Below, one piece after another: positions 1-7,500 of a DNA stretch of 8,884 nt. Both the position numbers and the translations under genes were made by a program. The notes beneath the pieces were generated by a model. The model was not told where the DNA came from and ran no database searches. It saw only the letters and a list, made by a program, of their open reading frames with translations. The DNA is from Roseburia sp. GTDB lineage: Bacteria; Bacillota; Clostridia; Lachnospirales; Lachnospiraceae. The stretch spans positions 1-8,884 of the forward strand of contig JAUUNJ010000086.1 of the NCBI GenBank assembly GCA_030844625.1, in the 5' to 3' direction. The first letter of the stretch is position 1. The number at the start of each line of letters is the position of its first letter.

Positions 1-1209
1 TGGGAAACCAGAGATGTGAATCAGGTGGAACCTCTTGCTGAAATTGCTACAGATAAGGTCAGTGAGGAAGAAGCGGCAACCACAGAGCCGGATACAAAAC
101 CGGTGACAACCAATCCACCTGCAACAGAAAAGCCAACAACCAAACCGGCTGCAACAACACCGCCTGCCACGACTCCAACTACAACAAAAGCCCCGACAAC
201 AAGCGTTCAGCCTTGGGGAAAAAACAGTAAGGGACAGTTTGTTAATGGAAATAAAAAAGTAATTGCAGGCGCTACAATGAAAGGCATTGATGTAAGTAAA
301 TGGAATGGAAAAATTGACTGGAGTAAGGTAGCAAAGTCAGATGTAGATTATGCAATTATACGTTGTGGTTACGGCGATGATCTGAAATCACAGGATGATT
401 CGTATTGGGCTGCAAATGTAGCAGGGTGCGAAAAGTACAATATTCCATATGGTGTTTATATTTATTCCTATGCTACCACCGTAAAGCAGGCAAAAAGCGA
501 AGCTGCCCATGTTCTGAGACTTGTCAAAGGGCACACACTTAATTTCCCAATATATTTAGATATGGAAGATAAAGTTCAGGCAAGCTTATCAAAAAGCAAA
601 AGAGAAACAATTGCCAATACATTTTTAAGTGCCATAAAGACGGCAGGCTACGAGTGTGGTATATATGCCAACCTGAATTGGTGGAATAATTATCTGCCTG
701 CTAGTCTGGCAGAGAAAACTTCGTGGAAATGGGTTGCCCAGTATAATGACAATGCATGTACATATAATGGAACTTATCAGATGTGGCAGAGTACTTCGGA
801 TGGCAAAGTGGATGGAATTAGTGGTAGAGTAGATATAAATTTCTGGTTTGGACCTGTCAGAACAAGGCTTTATAATATACAGAGTTCAAACAAGGTTGTA
901 ACTTCAAAGCCTGTAACAGCACCAAAAAGAGTAACAATGAAATCTGTCAAGAAGGCAAAAAAGAAAGCAACGGTTAAGTGGAAGAAGATATCAGGAGTCA
1001 AAGGATATCAGATTCAGTACTCTACATCAAAGAAGTTTACAAAGAAGACAACAAAGAGTAAAACAACAACAAAAACCAGTATTACAATAAAAAAACTGAA
1101 ATCAAAAAAGACGTATTATTTCAGGGTAAGAGCGTATAAAAAGAATGCAGCAAAGCAGAAAGTTTATTCTAAAAAATGGAGTAAAGTGAAAAAAGCAAAA
1201 ATAAAATAA
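1..1209 (+). CDS. GH25 family lysozyme (N-acetylmuramidase) with Thr/Pro linker and C-terminal FN3 domain, 5'-partial
   Basis: This frame is open from the first base, so the gene starts upstream; the GTG at 16 lacks a ribosome site and is probably internal. Numbering from the first codon of the window, residues about 22-70 form a Thr/Pro/Ala-rich linker. Residues about 94-285 are a glycosyl hydrolase 25 domain: the opening GIDVSKWNG motif supplies Asp97, the YLDMED strand supplies the Asp187-x-Glu189 pair expected at the active site, and VDIN near the end supplies Asp278. Residues about 306-402 form an FN3-like domain with the WKKISGVKGYQIQYS and YYFRVRAY strands, extremely rich in Lys and Thr. 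Family knowledge: GH25 enzymes cleave the beta-1,4 bond between MurNAc and GlcNAc in peptidoglycan. The linker and basic tail suggest an exported wall-associated enzyme (inference); the signal peptide would lie outside the window. It could serve wall remodelling or act on competitors. Confidence 0.9.
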   Translation, partial: WETRDVNQVEPLAEIATDKVSEEEAATTEPDTKPVTTNPPATEKPTTKPAATTPPATTPTTTKAPTTSVQPWGKNSKGQFVNGNKKVIAGATMKGIDVSKWNGKIDWSKVAKSDVDYAIIRCGYGDDLKSQDDSYWAANVAGCEKYNIPYGVYIYSYATTVKQAKSEAAHVLRLVKGHTLNFPIYLDMEDKVQASLSKSKRETIANTFLSAIKTAGYECGIYANLNWWNNYLPASLAEKTSWKWVAQYNDNACTYNGTYQMWQSTSDGKVDGISGRVDINFWFGPVRTRLYNIQSSNKVVTSKPVTAPKRVTMKSVKKAKKKATVKWKKISGVKGYQIQYSTSKKFTKKTTKSKTTTKTSITIKKLKSKKTYYFRVRAYKKNAAKQKVYSKKWSKVKKAKIK

Positions 1210-1211
1210 TC

Positions 1212-1259
1212 AAAAAATCCTATCGTGTCATTTTGGTCAAGGACGAGATAGGATTTTTT
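1212..1259. terminator. Bidirectional rho-independent terminator between convergent genes
   Basis: AAAAAATCCTATC (1212-1224) pairs perfectly with GATAGGATTTTTT (1247-1259), and the stem extends inward past one mismatch and a G-U pair to GTC/GAC around a loop of about 12 nt. It ends in a T-run on the plus strand and, read backwards, in a T-run on the minus strand. Lying 3 bases after the lysozyme stop and 18 bases from the stop of the minus-strand gene, it can end transcription from both sides. Confidence 0.88.
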
Positions 1260-1277
1260 GTTTTATTATAAATAAAT

Positions 1278-2087
1278 TTAATTTGTGGAAAAGGTATTAC
1301 CGTTAAAGTCCTTATGAAATTCATCGGACAGGGAATTCCCCATCAATGCCCAGTTAAAACTGTTAATTAATTTCACAGCATCAGGAACAGTGTGTTTTAA
1401 CAGTTTATATAGATGCTTAGTTTCTTTGCGGCATTTTCTGTTGGCAGTGGGTTGGATTACGTGCCCGTTAAGCCGTTTGTGGTGTAATGTGGCATACATC
1501 AGCAAATCTATAAATGAACGTTTTAATATTCCCGGTGCCACAAAAAAGCGTTTAATAAACTTCATCCATTTTAAGGAAGAATAAATAGTGTTTACCGTCA
1601 GGGATTCATAAAAAGGAGACATGCTTTCGGCAGTGGCAGAGTCTGCGGGTACAAGTATATGGAGCGGATAGTATTCAGGAGCGAAGTCTTCCGAAGCAAG
1701 AATCATCTGATCCAGGTCACCTTCTATTTCTACATGTCCACAGCCGGTTTGTCCCATTGCTGCATTGATATAAGGATGACAGCCATTATCCAGCGCAAAG
1801 TGGCATATAAATCCTAAAATATAGCTGTATTGGCTGCTATCGGTACCGTATTCTTTGATTACATCTACTGCATGTTCCATAAAAGGAAAAACATCATGAT
1901 GATGATAATACACTCCAATCTGATTTATTTTATTTTTAGAAAAAGCTTTATAAAAAAATAAAAAATCAGGTCCCTGTAAACCTATTCTAAAAGATCTGGG
2001 ATATTTTTTAATGACAGCTTTCATGTCTGCTGGCAGTTTGGAAATGACAAATTTTCCAAATTTATTATGTGCATATAATGATGGCAT
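1278..2087 (-). CDS. Zinc-dependent phospholipase C family protein (PF00882-like)
   Basis: 269 residues, complete. The start is set by a full AGGAGGT ribosome site (complement of 2092-2098), 4 bases before the ATG. The opening MPSLYAHNKFG, the GPDFLFF segment (residues 39-45), the HHH at 62-64, the core GFICHFALDNGCHPYI (92-107) and HVEIEGDLD (118-126) fit the Zn_dep_PLPC family, in which His and Asp residues bind zinc; likely ligands are His7, Asp41, His96, Asp100, His104, His118 and Glu122. No signal peptide or membrane segment is seen, unlike the secreted clostridial alpha-toxin, so it is probably cytoplasmic. Short intracellular members of this family are common in Clostridia and have no established substrate. 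Phosphodiester hydrolysis is a family-level expectation, not shown here. It is monocistronic: convergent with the lysozyme and divergent from the SOS operon. Confidence 0.82.
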   Translation of the reverse strand: MPSLYAHNKFGKFVISKLPADMKAVIKKYPRSFRIGLQGPDFLFFYKAFSKNKINQIGVYYHHHDVFPFMEHAVDVIKEYGTDSSQYSYILGFICHFALDNGCHPYINAAMGQTGCGHVEIEGDLDQMILASEDFAPEYYPLHILVPADSATAESMSPFYESLTVNTIYSSLKWMKFIKRFFVAPGILKRSFIDLLMYATLHHKRLNGHVIQPTANRKCRKETKHLYKLLKHTVPDAVKLINSFNWALMGNSLSDEFHKDFNGNTFSTN

Positions 2088-2134
2088 GATGACCTCCTTA
2101 GTTTAATAATTATAGTTTATCATATATGTGAAAG

Positions 2135-2164
2135 ATTATATAAAAATTTTTAAATTTATTTAAA
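2135..2164 (-). promoter_or_regulatory. Possible promoter of the phospholipase C family gene
   Basis: On the minus strand a TATAAT (complement of 2135-2140) lies 18 bases after TTTAAA (complement of 2159-2164), a 4/6 match to the -35 consensus. A second TATAAT (complement of 2109-2114) has no convincing -35. The region is very AT-rich, so chance matches are likely. Confidence 0.35.
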
Positions 2165-2182
2165 ATAAAGCTTTATGTACTA

Positions 2183-2211
2183 TTGACACATAAGGATATC
2201 TGGATTATTAT
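2183..2211 (+). promoter_or_regulatory. SigA-type promoter of the radical SAM / DUF4130 operon
   Basis: A perfect -35 TTGACA (2183-2188) is followed after exactly 17 bases by TATTAT (2206-2211), a 5/6 match to the -10. The start site is expected near 2218, leaving a leader of about 54 nt. The LexA box begins about 10 bases after the -10, so this is a strong promoter that needs a repressor. Confidence 0.82.
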
Positions 2212-2220
2212 ATTTACAAG

Positions 2221-2234
2221 CGAACAAATGTTCG
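2221..2234. promoter_or_regulatory. LexA (DinR) operator, SOS box
   Basis: CGAACAAATGTTCG fits the Gram-positive LexA consensus CGAAC-N4-GTTCG with both half-sites intact: CGAAC at 2221-2225 and GTTCG at 2230-2234. It sits at about +4 to +17 relative to the predicted start site, where bound LexA would block RNA polymerase. I saw no second such box in the window. It is about 134 bases from the start of the divergent gene and outside that gene's candidate promoters, so it most likely controls only the rightward operon. Confidence 0.88.
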
Positions 2235-2271
2235 GAGAATTTACGCTATGTTATAAAAAGAAAGGGCAGCC

Positions 2272-3597
2272 ATGGAAATACAACAAAACATGAGTATATC
2301 GGAAAAGTTAAAGATTCTTACAGATGCTGCTAAGTATGATGTGGCGTGTACCAGCAGTGGAGTTGACCGGGGCAACAAAGGTCAGGGAATCGGTGATACT
2401 CATGCCTGTGGTATTTGTCATACATTTGCTTCGGATGGTAGATGCGTGTCATTACTTAAAATATTATTTACCAATGAATGTATTTTTGATTGTAAATATT
2501 GCATTAACCGAAAATCCAATGATGTACCCAGAGCATCCTTTACTCCGGATGAGGTTTGCAGTCTTACAATAGAATTTTATAGAAGAAATTACATTGAGGG
2601 ATTGTTTTTGAGCTCCGGAATATTAAAGTCTCCGGATTTTACTATGGGTCTTATTTATGAAACAATTTGGAAACTTCGAAATGAATATCACTTTTTTGGT
2701 TATATACATGTTAAGGCAATACCGGGAGCATCACCGGAAATTATAGAAAAAGTTGGATTTTTAGCGGATAGAATGAGTGTAAATCTGGAACTTCCTACCC
2801 GAGAAGGGATGAAGCAGCTGGCACCAAACAAACATCATAAGAACATTATTAAGCCTATGAGGCAGATTCAGACAGGGATAGGTAATCTTATCCCGACGAA
2901 CAAAGAGGGATATCAGTTGGTTACCCGTACTGGGAAGCAGTCTGTATCCAAGTTTGTTCCTGCAGGTCAGAGCACCCAGATGATTATCGGCGCCACACCG
3001 GAGACGGATTATCAGTTAATGTCGGTTACCGAATATATGTATCAGCAGTTTAAGATGAAGAGAGTCTTTTATTCTGCTTTTGTGAATGTGAATCACAATA
3101 TAGATGCACCAGCACCGGTCGGTCCCAATCCATTGCTTCGGGAACACAGATTATATCAGGCAGACTGGCTGTTGAGGTACTATGGTTTTACAGTAAGTGA
3201 ACTTTTAAATGAACAGCATCCTAATTTTAACGTAGTGTTAGATCCCAAGTGCGACTGGGCAGTGAAACATCTGGAGCAGTTTCCGGTGGAGATTATGAAA
3301 GCAGACTACTATACACTGCTGAGAGTTCCCGGAATCGGGGTAAAGTCTGCAAGAAGAATCACTTCTGCAAGAAGATATAGTGTATTGGATTTTCAAAGCC
3401 TTAAGAAGATGGGAGTTGTGTTAAAGAGGGCAGCTTATTTTATAACCTGTTGTGGTAAAACAATGTTTCCTCTAAAAATGAATCAGGATTATATTGCAAG
3501 AGCATTGGCTGACACTGACCGCAGACAGGCTTATGCCATAGAAAATGATACAACCTATAAACAGATGACTTTAATGGATTTAGGGGTGAAGGCATGA
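2272..3597 (+). CDS. Putative DNA modification/repair radical SAM protein with helix-hairpin-helix (TIGR03916-like)
   Basis: 441 residues, complete. The ATG at 2272 follows AGAAAGGG (2259-2266) by 5 bases; the in-frame ATG at 2290 has no ribosome site. The radical SAM cluster motif is ECIFDCKYC, with Cys70, Cys74 and Cys77 as CxxxCxxC ligands for a 4Fe-4S cluster. Four more cysteines precede it (26, 46, 49, 58) in a GDTHACGICH context. Near the C-terminus LLRVPGIGVKSARRI (349-363) is a helix-hairpin-helix, a fold that grips the DNA backbone. The whole resembles the family described as a radical SAM protein linked to uracil-DNA-glycosylase-like proteins, for which no reaction is established to my knowledge. 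The upstream LexA box supports a role in DNA damage. Radical-based lesion repair, as in spore photoproduct lyase, is conceivable but is inference. Its stop overlaps the next start as ATGA, implying translational coupling. Confidence 0.88.
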   Translation: MEIQQNMSISEKLKILTDAAKYDVACTSSGVDRGNKGQGIGDTHACGICHTFASDGRCVSLLKILFTNECIFDCKYCINRKSNDVPRASFTPDEVCSLTIEFYRRNYIEGLFLSSGILKSPDFTMGLIYETIWKLRNEYHFFGYIHVKAIPGASPEIIEKVGFLADRMSVNLELPTREGMKQLAPNKHHKNIIKPMRQIQTGIGNLIPTNKEGYQLVTRTGKQSVSKFVPAGQSTQMIIGATPETDYQLMSVTEYMYQQFKMKRVFYSAFVNVNHNIDAPAPVGPNPLLREHRLYQADWLLRYYGFTVSELLNEQHPNFNVVLDPKCDWAVKHLEQFPVEIMKADYYTLLRVPGIGVKSARRITSARRYSVLDFQSLKKMGVVLKRAAYFITCCGKTMFPLKMNQDYIARALADTDRRQAYAIENDTTYKQMTLMDLGVKA

Positions 3598-4355
3598 ATG
3601 TAACATTAGTTTGTGAGGAATCCTTTGAGGGAATTATGACAGCAGTATATGACGGATGGGTTTTGATGAATCAGGGACATCAGGTGAGTATTCATCCGGG
3701 AACCGGTTATACACCATCATTTTTCTCTGAGTTTATGACTATAGAGACAAATGTGAAAAAGGCAGAGAAGGTGGCAAAATCTATCCAAGTAAAGGTGTCT
3801 ATGGAGGCGTATACTATGGTGTTCCGCGCATGCATGCATTATGCAGATGATAGGGCGGATGCAGTGTTCAATTTTTTGAAAGTGGCATACCCTGCAGGAG
3901 CCCGCGTGGTAAAAATGCTGGGGAATCCTGCAGTCATGAGGGTGACAGAATTGAGTCGAAAAGTAGCAAATGAGACACATATGTTTAAGGAATTTGTCAG
4001 GTTCACAGAATTAAAGGGAAATGTACTGTTCAGCAAAATTGAACCGAAATGCGATGTGTTACTTTTATTGTCATATCATTTTCAGCAACGCTTTCCAGAG
4101 GAAAAGTGGATTATATATGATACGAAACGAATTAAAGCATCTGTTCATCCTGTAAAAGGAGAATGTATACTGATTAAAGATCGGAATATGGAAGAACTCA
4201 CCAAGGGCATGCAGAATGGGCAGGAATATGAAGCGTTATGGCAGGTATTTTTTGATACCATTGGTATAGAAGAGAGATACAATCCAAAATGCCAGCGCAC
4301 AATGATGCCGTTATGGTATAGAAAAAATGCCACAGAATTTACGCGAAAGCAATGA
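3594..4355 (+). CDS. Putative DNA metabolism/repair protein, DUF4130 family (TIGR03915-like)
   Basis: 253 residues, complete. The start is the ATG in the ATGA overlap with the radical SAM gene, with a GGGGTGA ribosome site a few bases upstream (around 3583-3589). The family signature is the opening CEESFEGIMTAVYDGW (7-22), a middle helical stretch with KVAYPAG and FKEFVRFTELKGNVLFSKIEP (about 131-151), and a C-terminal EYEALWQVFFDTIGIEERYNPKCQ then MPLWYR (211-243). No signal peptide, membrane segment or known nuclease motif is visible. In relatives this domain is encoded beside the radical SAM protein and can be fused to a uracil-DNA-glycosylase-like domain; here it stands alone. It is presumably a cytoplasmic partner of the radical SAM enzyme and would be co-induced by DNA damage through the shared LexA box. 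Its biochemical activity is unknown. Confidence 0.85.
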   Translation: MNVTLVCEESFEGIMTAVYDGWVLMNQGHQVSIHPGTGYTPSFFSEFMTIETNVKKAEKVAKSIQVKVSMEAYTMVFRACMHYADDRADAVFNFLKVAYPAGARVVKMLGNPAVMRVTELSRKVANETHMFKEFVRFTELKGNVLFSKIEPKCDVLLLLSYHFQQRFPEEKWIIYDTKRIKASVHPVKGECILIKDRNMEELTKGMQNGQEYEALWQVFFDTIGIEERYNPKCQRTMMPLWYRKNATEFTRKQ

Positions 4356-4377
4356 GCCATGGGATTAAATCATTTAC

Positions 4378-4420
4378 AAAATAAAGAAAAATAAAAATAT
4401 TCTCTTATGTACTTTATTTT
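4378..4420. repeat. AT-only inverted repeat after the repair operon, possible weak terminator
   Basis: AAAATAAAG (4378-4386) is the exact reverse complement of CTTTATTTT (4412-4420), separated by 25 bases. It is the only inverted repeat between the end of the DUF4130 gene and the purL promoter. The stem has a single G-C pair and a long loop, so termination would be inefficient, and it may be chance in this AT-rich gap. No better terminator is visible there. Confidence 0.3.
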
Positions 4421-4427
4421 CAATCAG

Positions 4428-4436
4428 TGTTATACT
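4428..4436 (+). promoter_or_regulatory. Extended -10 promoter of purL
   Basis: TGT followed directly by TATACT (4431-4436) gives an extended -10 element. The bases about 17 upstream (TGTACT, 4408-4413) match the -35 consensus poorly, as is common for extended -10 promoters. The start site would be near 4443, leaving a leader of about 60 nt. Confidence 0.6.
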
Positions 4437-4437
4437 A

Positions 4438-4467
4438 TCGTAAGTGTAATATTTATTATACTTACGA
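4438..4467. promoter_or_regulatory. 30-bp palindrome over the purL transcription start, possible operator
   Basis: TCGTAAGTGTAATA (4438-4451) and TATTATACTTACGA (4454-4467) are inverted copies with one mismatch, separated by TT. The palindrome starts 2 bases after the -10 and covers the predicted start site, which suits a repressor site. As RNA it would be a hairpin at the very 5' end of the mRNA, which could instead affect stability. It does not resemble a LexA box, and I cannot assign a regulator. Confidence 0.5.
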
Positions 4468-4503
4468 AAATAATTGAATTAAAATGTTATTCAGGAGGAA
4501 CTC

Positions 4504-7500
4504 ATGAGTAAAGTTAAGAGAGTGTATGTGGAGAAGAAACAGCCATTTGCTGTTACCGCAAAAGAACTTACGGAGGATATTAAGGGATATCTTGAAATTG
4601 ATACTTTAAAAGATGTCAGAGTACTTGTAAGATATGATGTCGAAAATCTTTCAGAAGACACTTACAAGAAAGCTCTTACTTCGGTGTTCTCTGAACCGCC
4701 AGTAGATGATGTTTATGAGGAAACATTTCCATATGATGCAGCGGATTCCAGAGTATTTAGTGTGGAATATTTACCGGGACAGTTTGACCAGAGAGCAGAT
4801 TCAGCTGTTCAGTGCGTAAAATTTTTAAATGAAGATGAAGATCCCGTTATTAAAACAGCAACGACATATGTTCTTGAAGGTAATATTACAGACGAACAGT
4901 TTGAACAGATTAAGAACTATTGTATTAATCCTGTTGACTCCAGAGAAACAGGACTGGAAAAACCGGAAACATTAGTTACTGAATTTGATGAACCGGCAGA
5001 TGTAATTATTTTTGATGGCTTTAAGGATATGGAAGAGACACCTCTTAAGGAACTTTACGATTCTCTTGGATTGGCAATGACCTTTAAGGATTTTTTGCAT
5101 ATACAGAATTATTATAAAAATGAAGAAAACAGAGACCCATCCATGACAGAAATAAGAGTACTTGATACGTACTGGTCAGATCATTGCCGTCATACTACAT
5201 TCAATACAGAATTGACAGATGTGACATTTGATGATGGGTATTTTAGAGAGCCAATAGAGAAATCTTATGACAGCTATCTTGAAACAAGAAAAGATGTATT
5301 TGGGGAAAGAAAAGACAAGTTTGTGTGTCTTATGGATTTAGCCCTGATAGCCATGCGTAAGTTAAAGAAAGAAGGCAAGCTGGATGATCAGGAAAAATCT
5401 GATGAAATCAATGCCTGCAGTATCGTTGTCCCTGTAGAAGTAGATGGAGAGACAGAAGAATGGTTAGTGAACTTCAAGAATGAAACCCATAACCATCCAA
5501 CAGAAATAGAACCTTTTGGTGGTGCTGCCACATGTTTAGGCGGAGCTATCAGAGACCCATTGTCAGGACGTACTTATGTATATCAGGCAATGCGTGTTAC
5601 AGGTGCTGCTGATCCTACGAAGCCTATGAGTGAGACAATGCATGGCAAGCTTCCTCAGAAGAAATTGGTACAGGGAGCTGCTGATGGATATAGTTCCTAT
5701 GGTAATCAGATTGGGCTGGCTACAGGATTGGTCAAGGAGATTTATCATCCTGATTATGTTGCAAAGAGAATGGAGATTGGTGCTGTAATGGGTGCGGCTC
5801 CTAGACGTGCTGTGCAGAGACTTACTTCTGATCCGGGCGATATTATTGTTTTACTTGGTGGTAGAACAGGACGTGATGGATGTGGTGGGGCTACAGGCTC
5901 GTCCAAGATTCATACAGAAGAGTCCATTGAAACATGCGGAGCAGAAGTTCAGAAAGGTAATGCACCTACAGAACGTAAGCTTCAGAGATTATTCCGAAGA
6001 GAAGAAGTCAGCCATATTATTAAAAAATGTAATGATTTTGGTGCCGGTGGTGTATCCGTCGCCATTGGTGAGCTGGCAGACGGATTGCACATAAACTTAG
6101 ACAAAGTACCAAAGAAGTATGCAGGTCTTGACGGTACAGAAATTGCCATTTCTGAATCTCAGGAAAGAATGGCAGTTGTAGTAGATAAAAATGATGTGGA
6201 ACAGTTCCTTAAATATGCCAATGAGGAAAATCTTGAGGCAACAGTGGTTGCAGAGGTGACAGAGGAACCAAGACTTGTATTGGAATGGAGAGGAAAGGAA
6301 ATTGTAAACCTTTCAAGGGCTTTCCTTGATACCAATGGTGCCCATCAGGAGACAACAGTAGAAGTTGATATGCCGGATGAAAATAAAAACTTCTTTAAGA
6401 AGCCGGTTGTAAATAATGTAAAAGAAAAGTGGTTAGAAACACTTGCAGATTTAAATGTATGTTCCCAGAAAGGACTTGTTGAAAAGTTTGACGGTTCTAT
6501 CGGTGCAGGGTCAGTATTCATGCCTCATGGTGGTAAGTATCAGATGACGGAGACTCAGACAATGGTGGCTAAACTTCCTGTACTGAAAGGTAATTGTGAT
6601 ACAGTAACAATGATGAGTTATGGATTTGACCCATATCTTTCAAGCTGGAGCCCATATCATGGCGCTATGTATGCAGTAGTTGATTCTATTGCAAAGGTTG
6701 TTGCATCGGGTGGTGATTATAAGAAGATTCGTATGACATATCAGGAATATTTCCGAAGAATGACGGAAGATCCTCGCCGTTGGAGTCAGCCGTTTGCAGC
6801 ACTTCTCGGTTCTTATGATGCACAGATGGGATTTGGACTTCCTTCTATTGGTGGTAAGGATAGTATGTCAGGTACATTTAATGATATAGATGTTCCACCT
6901 ACACTGGTATCATTTGCTGTTGATGTGGCTAAGGAAAAGGACATTATTACGCCGGAGTTTAAAGCGGCAGGCAATAAGATTGTTAAGTTTGAAATCAGTA
7001 GAGACCAGTATGATAAGCCTGTTTATGAAGAAATCATGAAACTGTATGATGAGATTCATAATATGATTCAGAAGGGTGTTATTATTTCTGCGTATGCAGT
7101 GGATGGAAAAGGTGTTATTCCGGCAGTAAGCAAGATGGCATTCGGTAATAAGATTGGTGTGAGTATCAGTGGCAGAATTCCGGGAAGTGACTTATTTGCA
7201 CCGGGCTTTGGTGATATCGTTGCAGAAATTCCTGCGGATAAGCTGGATGATATTACTGCAAGCTATGTACTGATTGGTGAAACAAACGATAAGCAGACAT
7301 TTGAATATGGATATGATGCTATTTCAATAGATGAAGCAATTAAGACTTGGGAAAAACCATTGGAAAAAGTATTTCCGACAAGAAGCCATAAAGATACATC
7401 TGTTCTTGATACTCCTGTTTATGATAAGGGCAGCATTTATGTATGTAAGAACAGAGTTGCAAAACCTACTGTATTTATTCCTGTATTCCCGGGAACAAAC

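Noticed and set aside
16..18. GTG as the real start of the lysozyme gene
   Set aside because: The frame is open to the window edge, no ribosome site precedes it, and no signal peptide follows it although the protein should be exported.
121..210. Repeated ACA/CCA/GCA codons as a DNA tandem repeat
   Set aside because: The pattern is explained by the Thr/Pro/Ala-rich linker of the lysozyme; the units are irregular and no exact repeat period is maintained.
1390..1584. 64-codon plus-strand reading frame
   Set aside because: It is antisense to the phospholipase C family gene, with no promoter, ribosome site or recognisable domain.
4437..4503. Purine riboswitch ahead of purL
   Set aside because: Only about 60 nt separate the predicted start site from the gene, and the conserved loop sequences of a purine aptamer are not seen; the palindrome is the only structure there.
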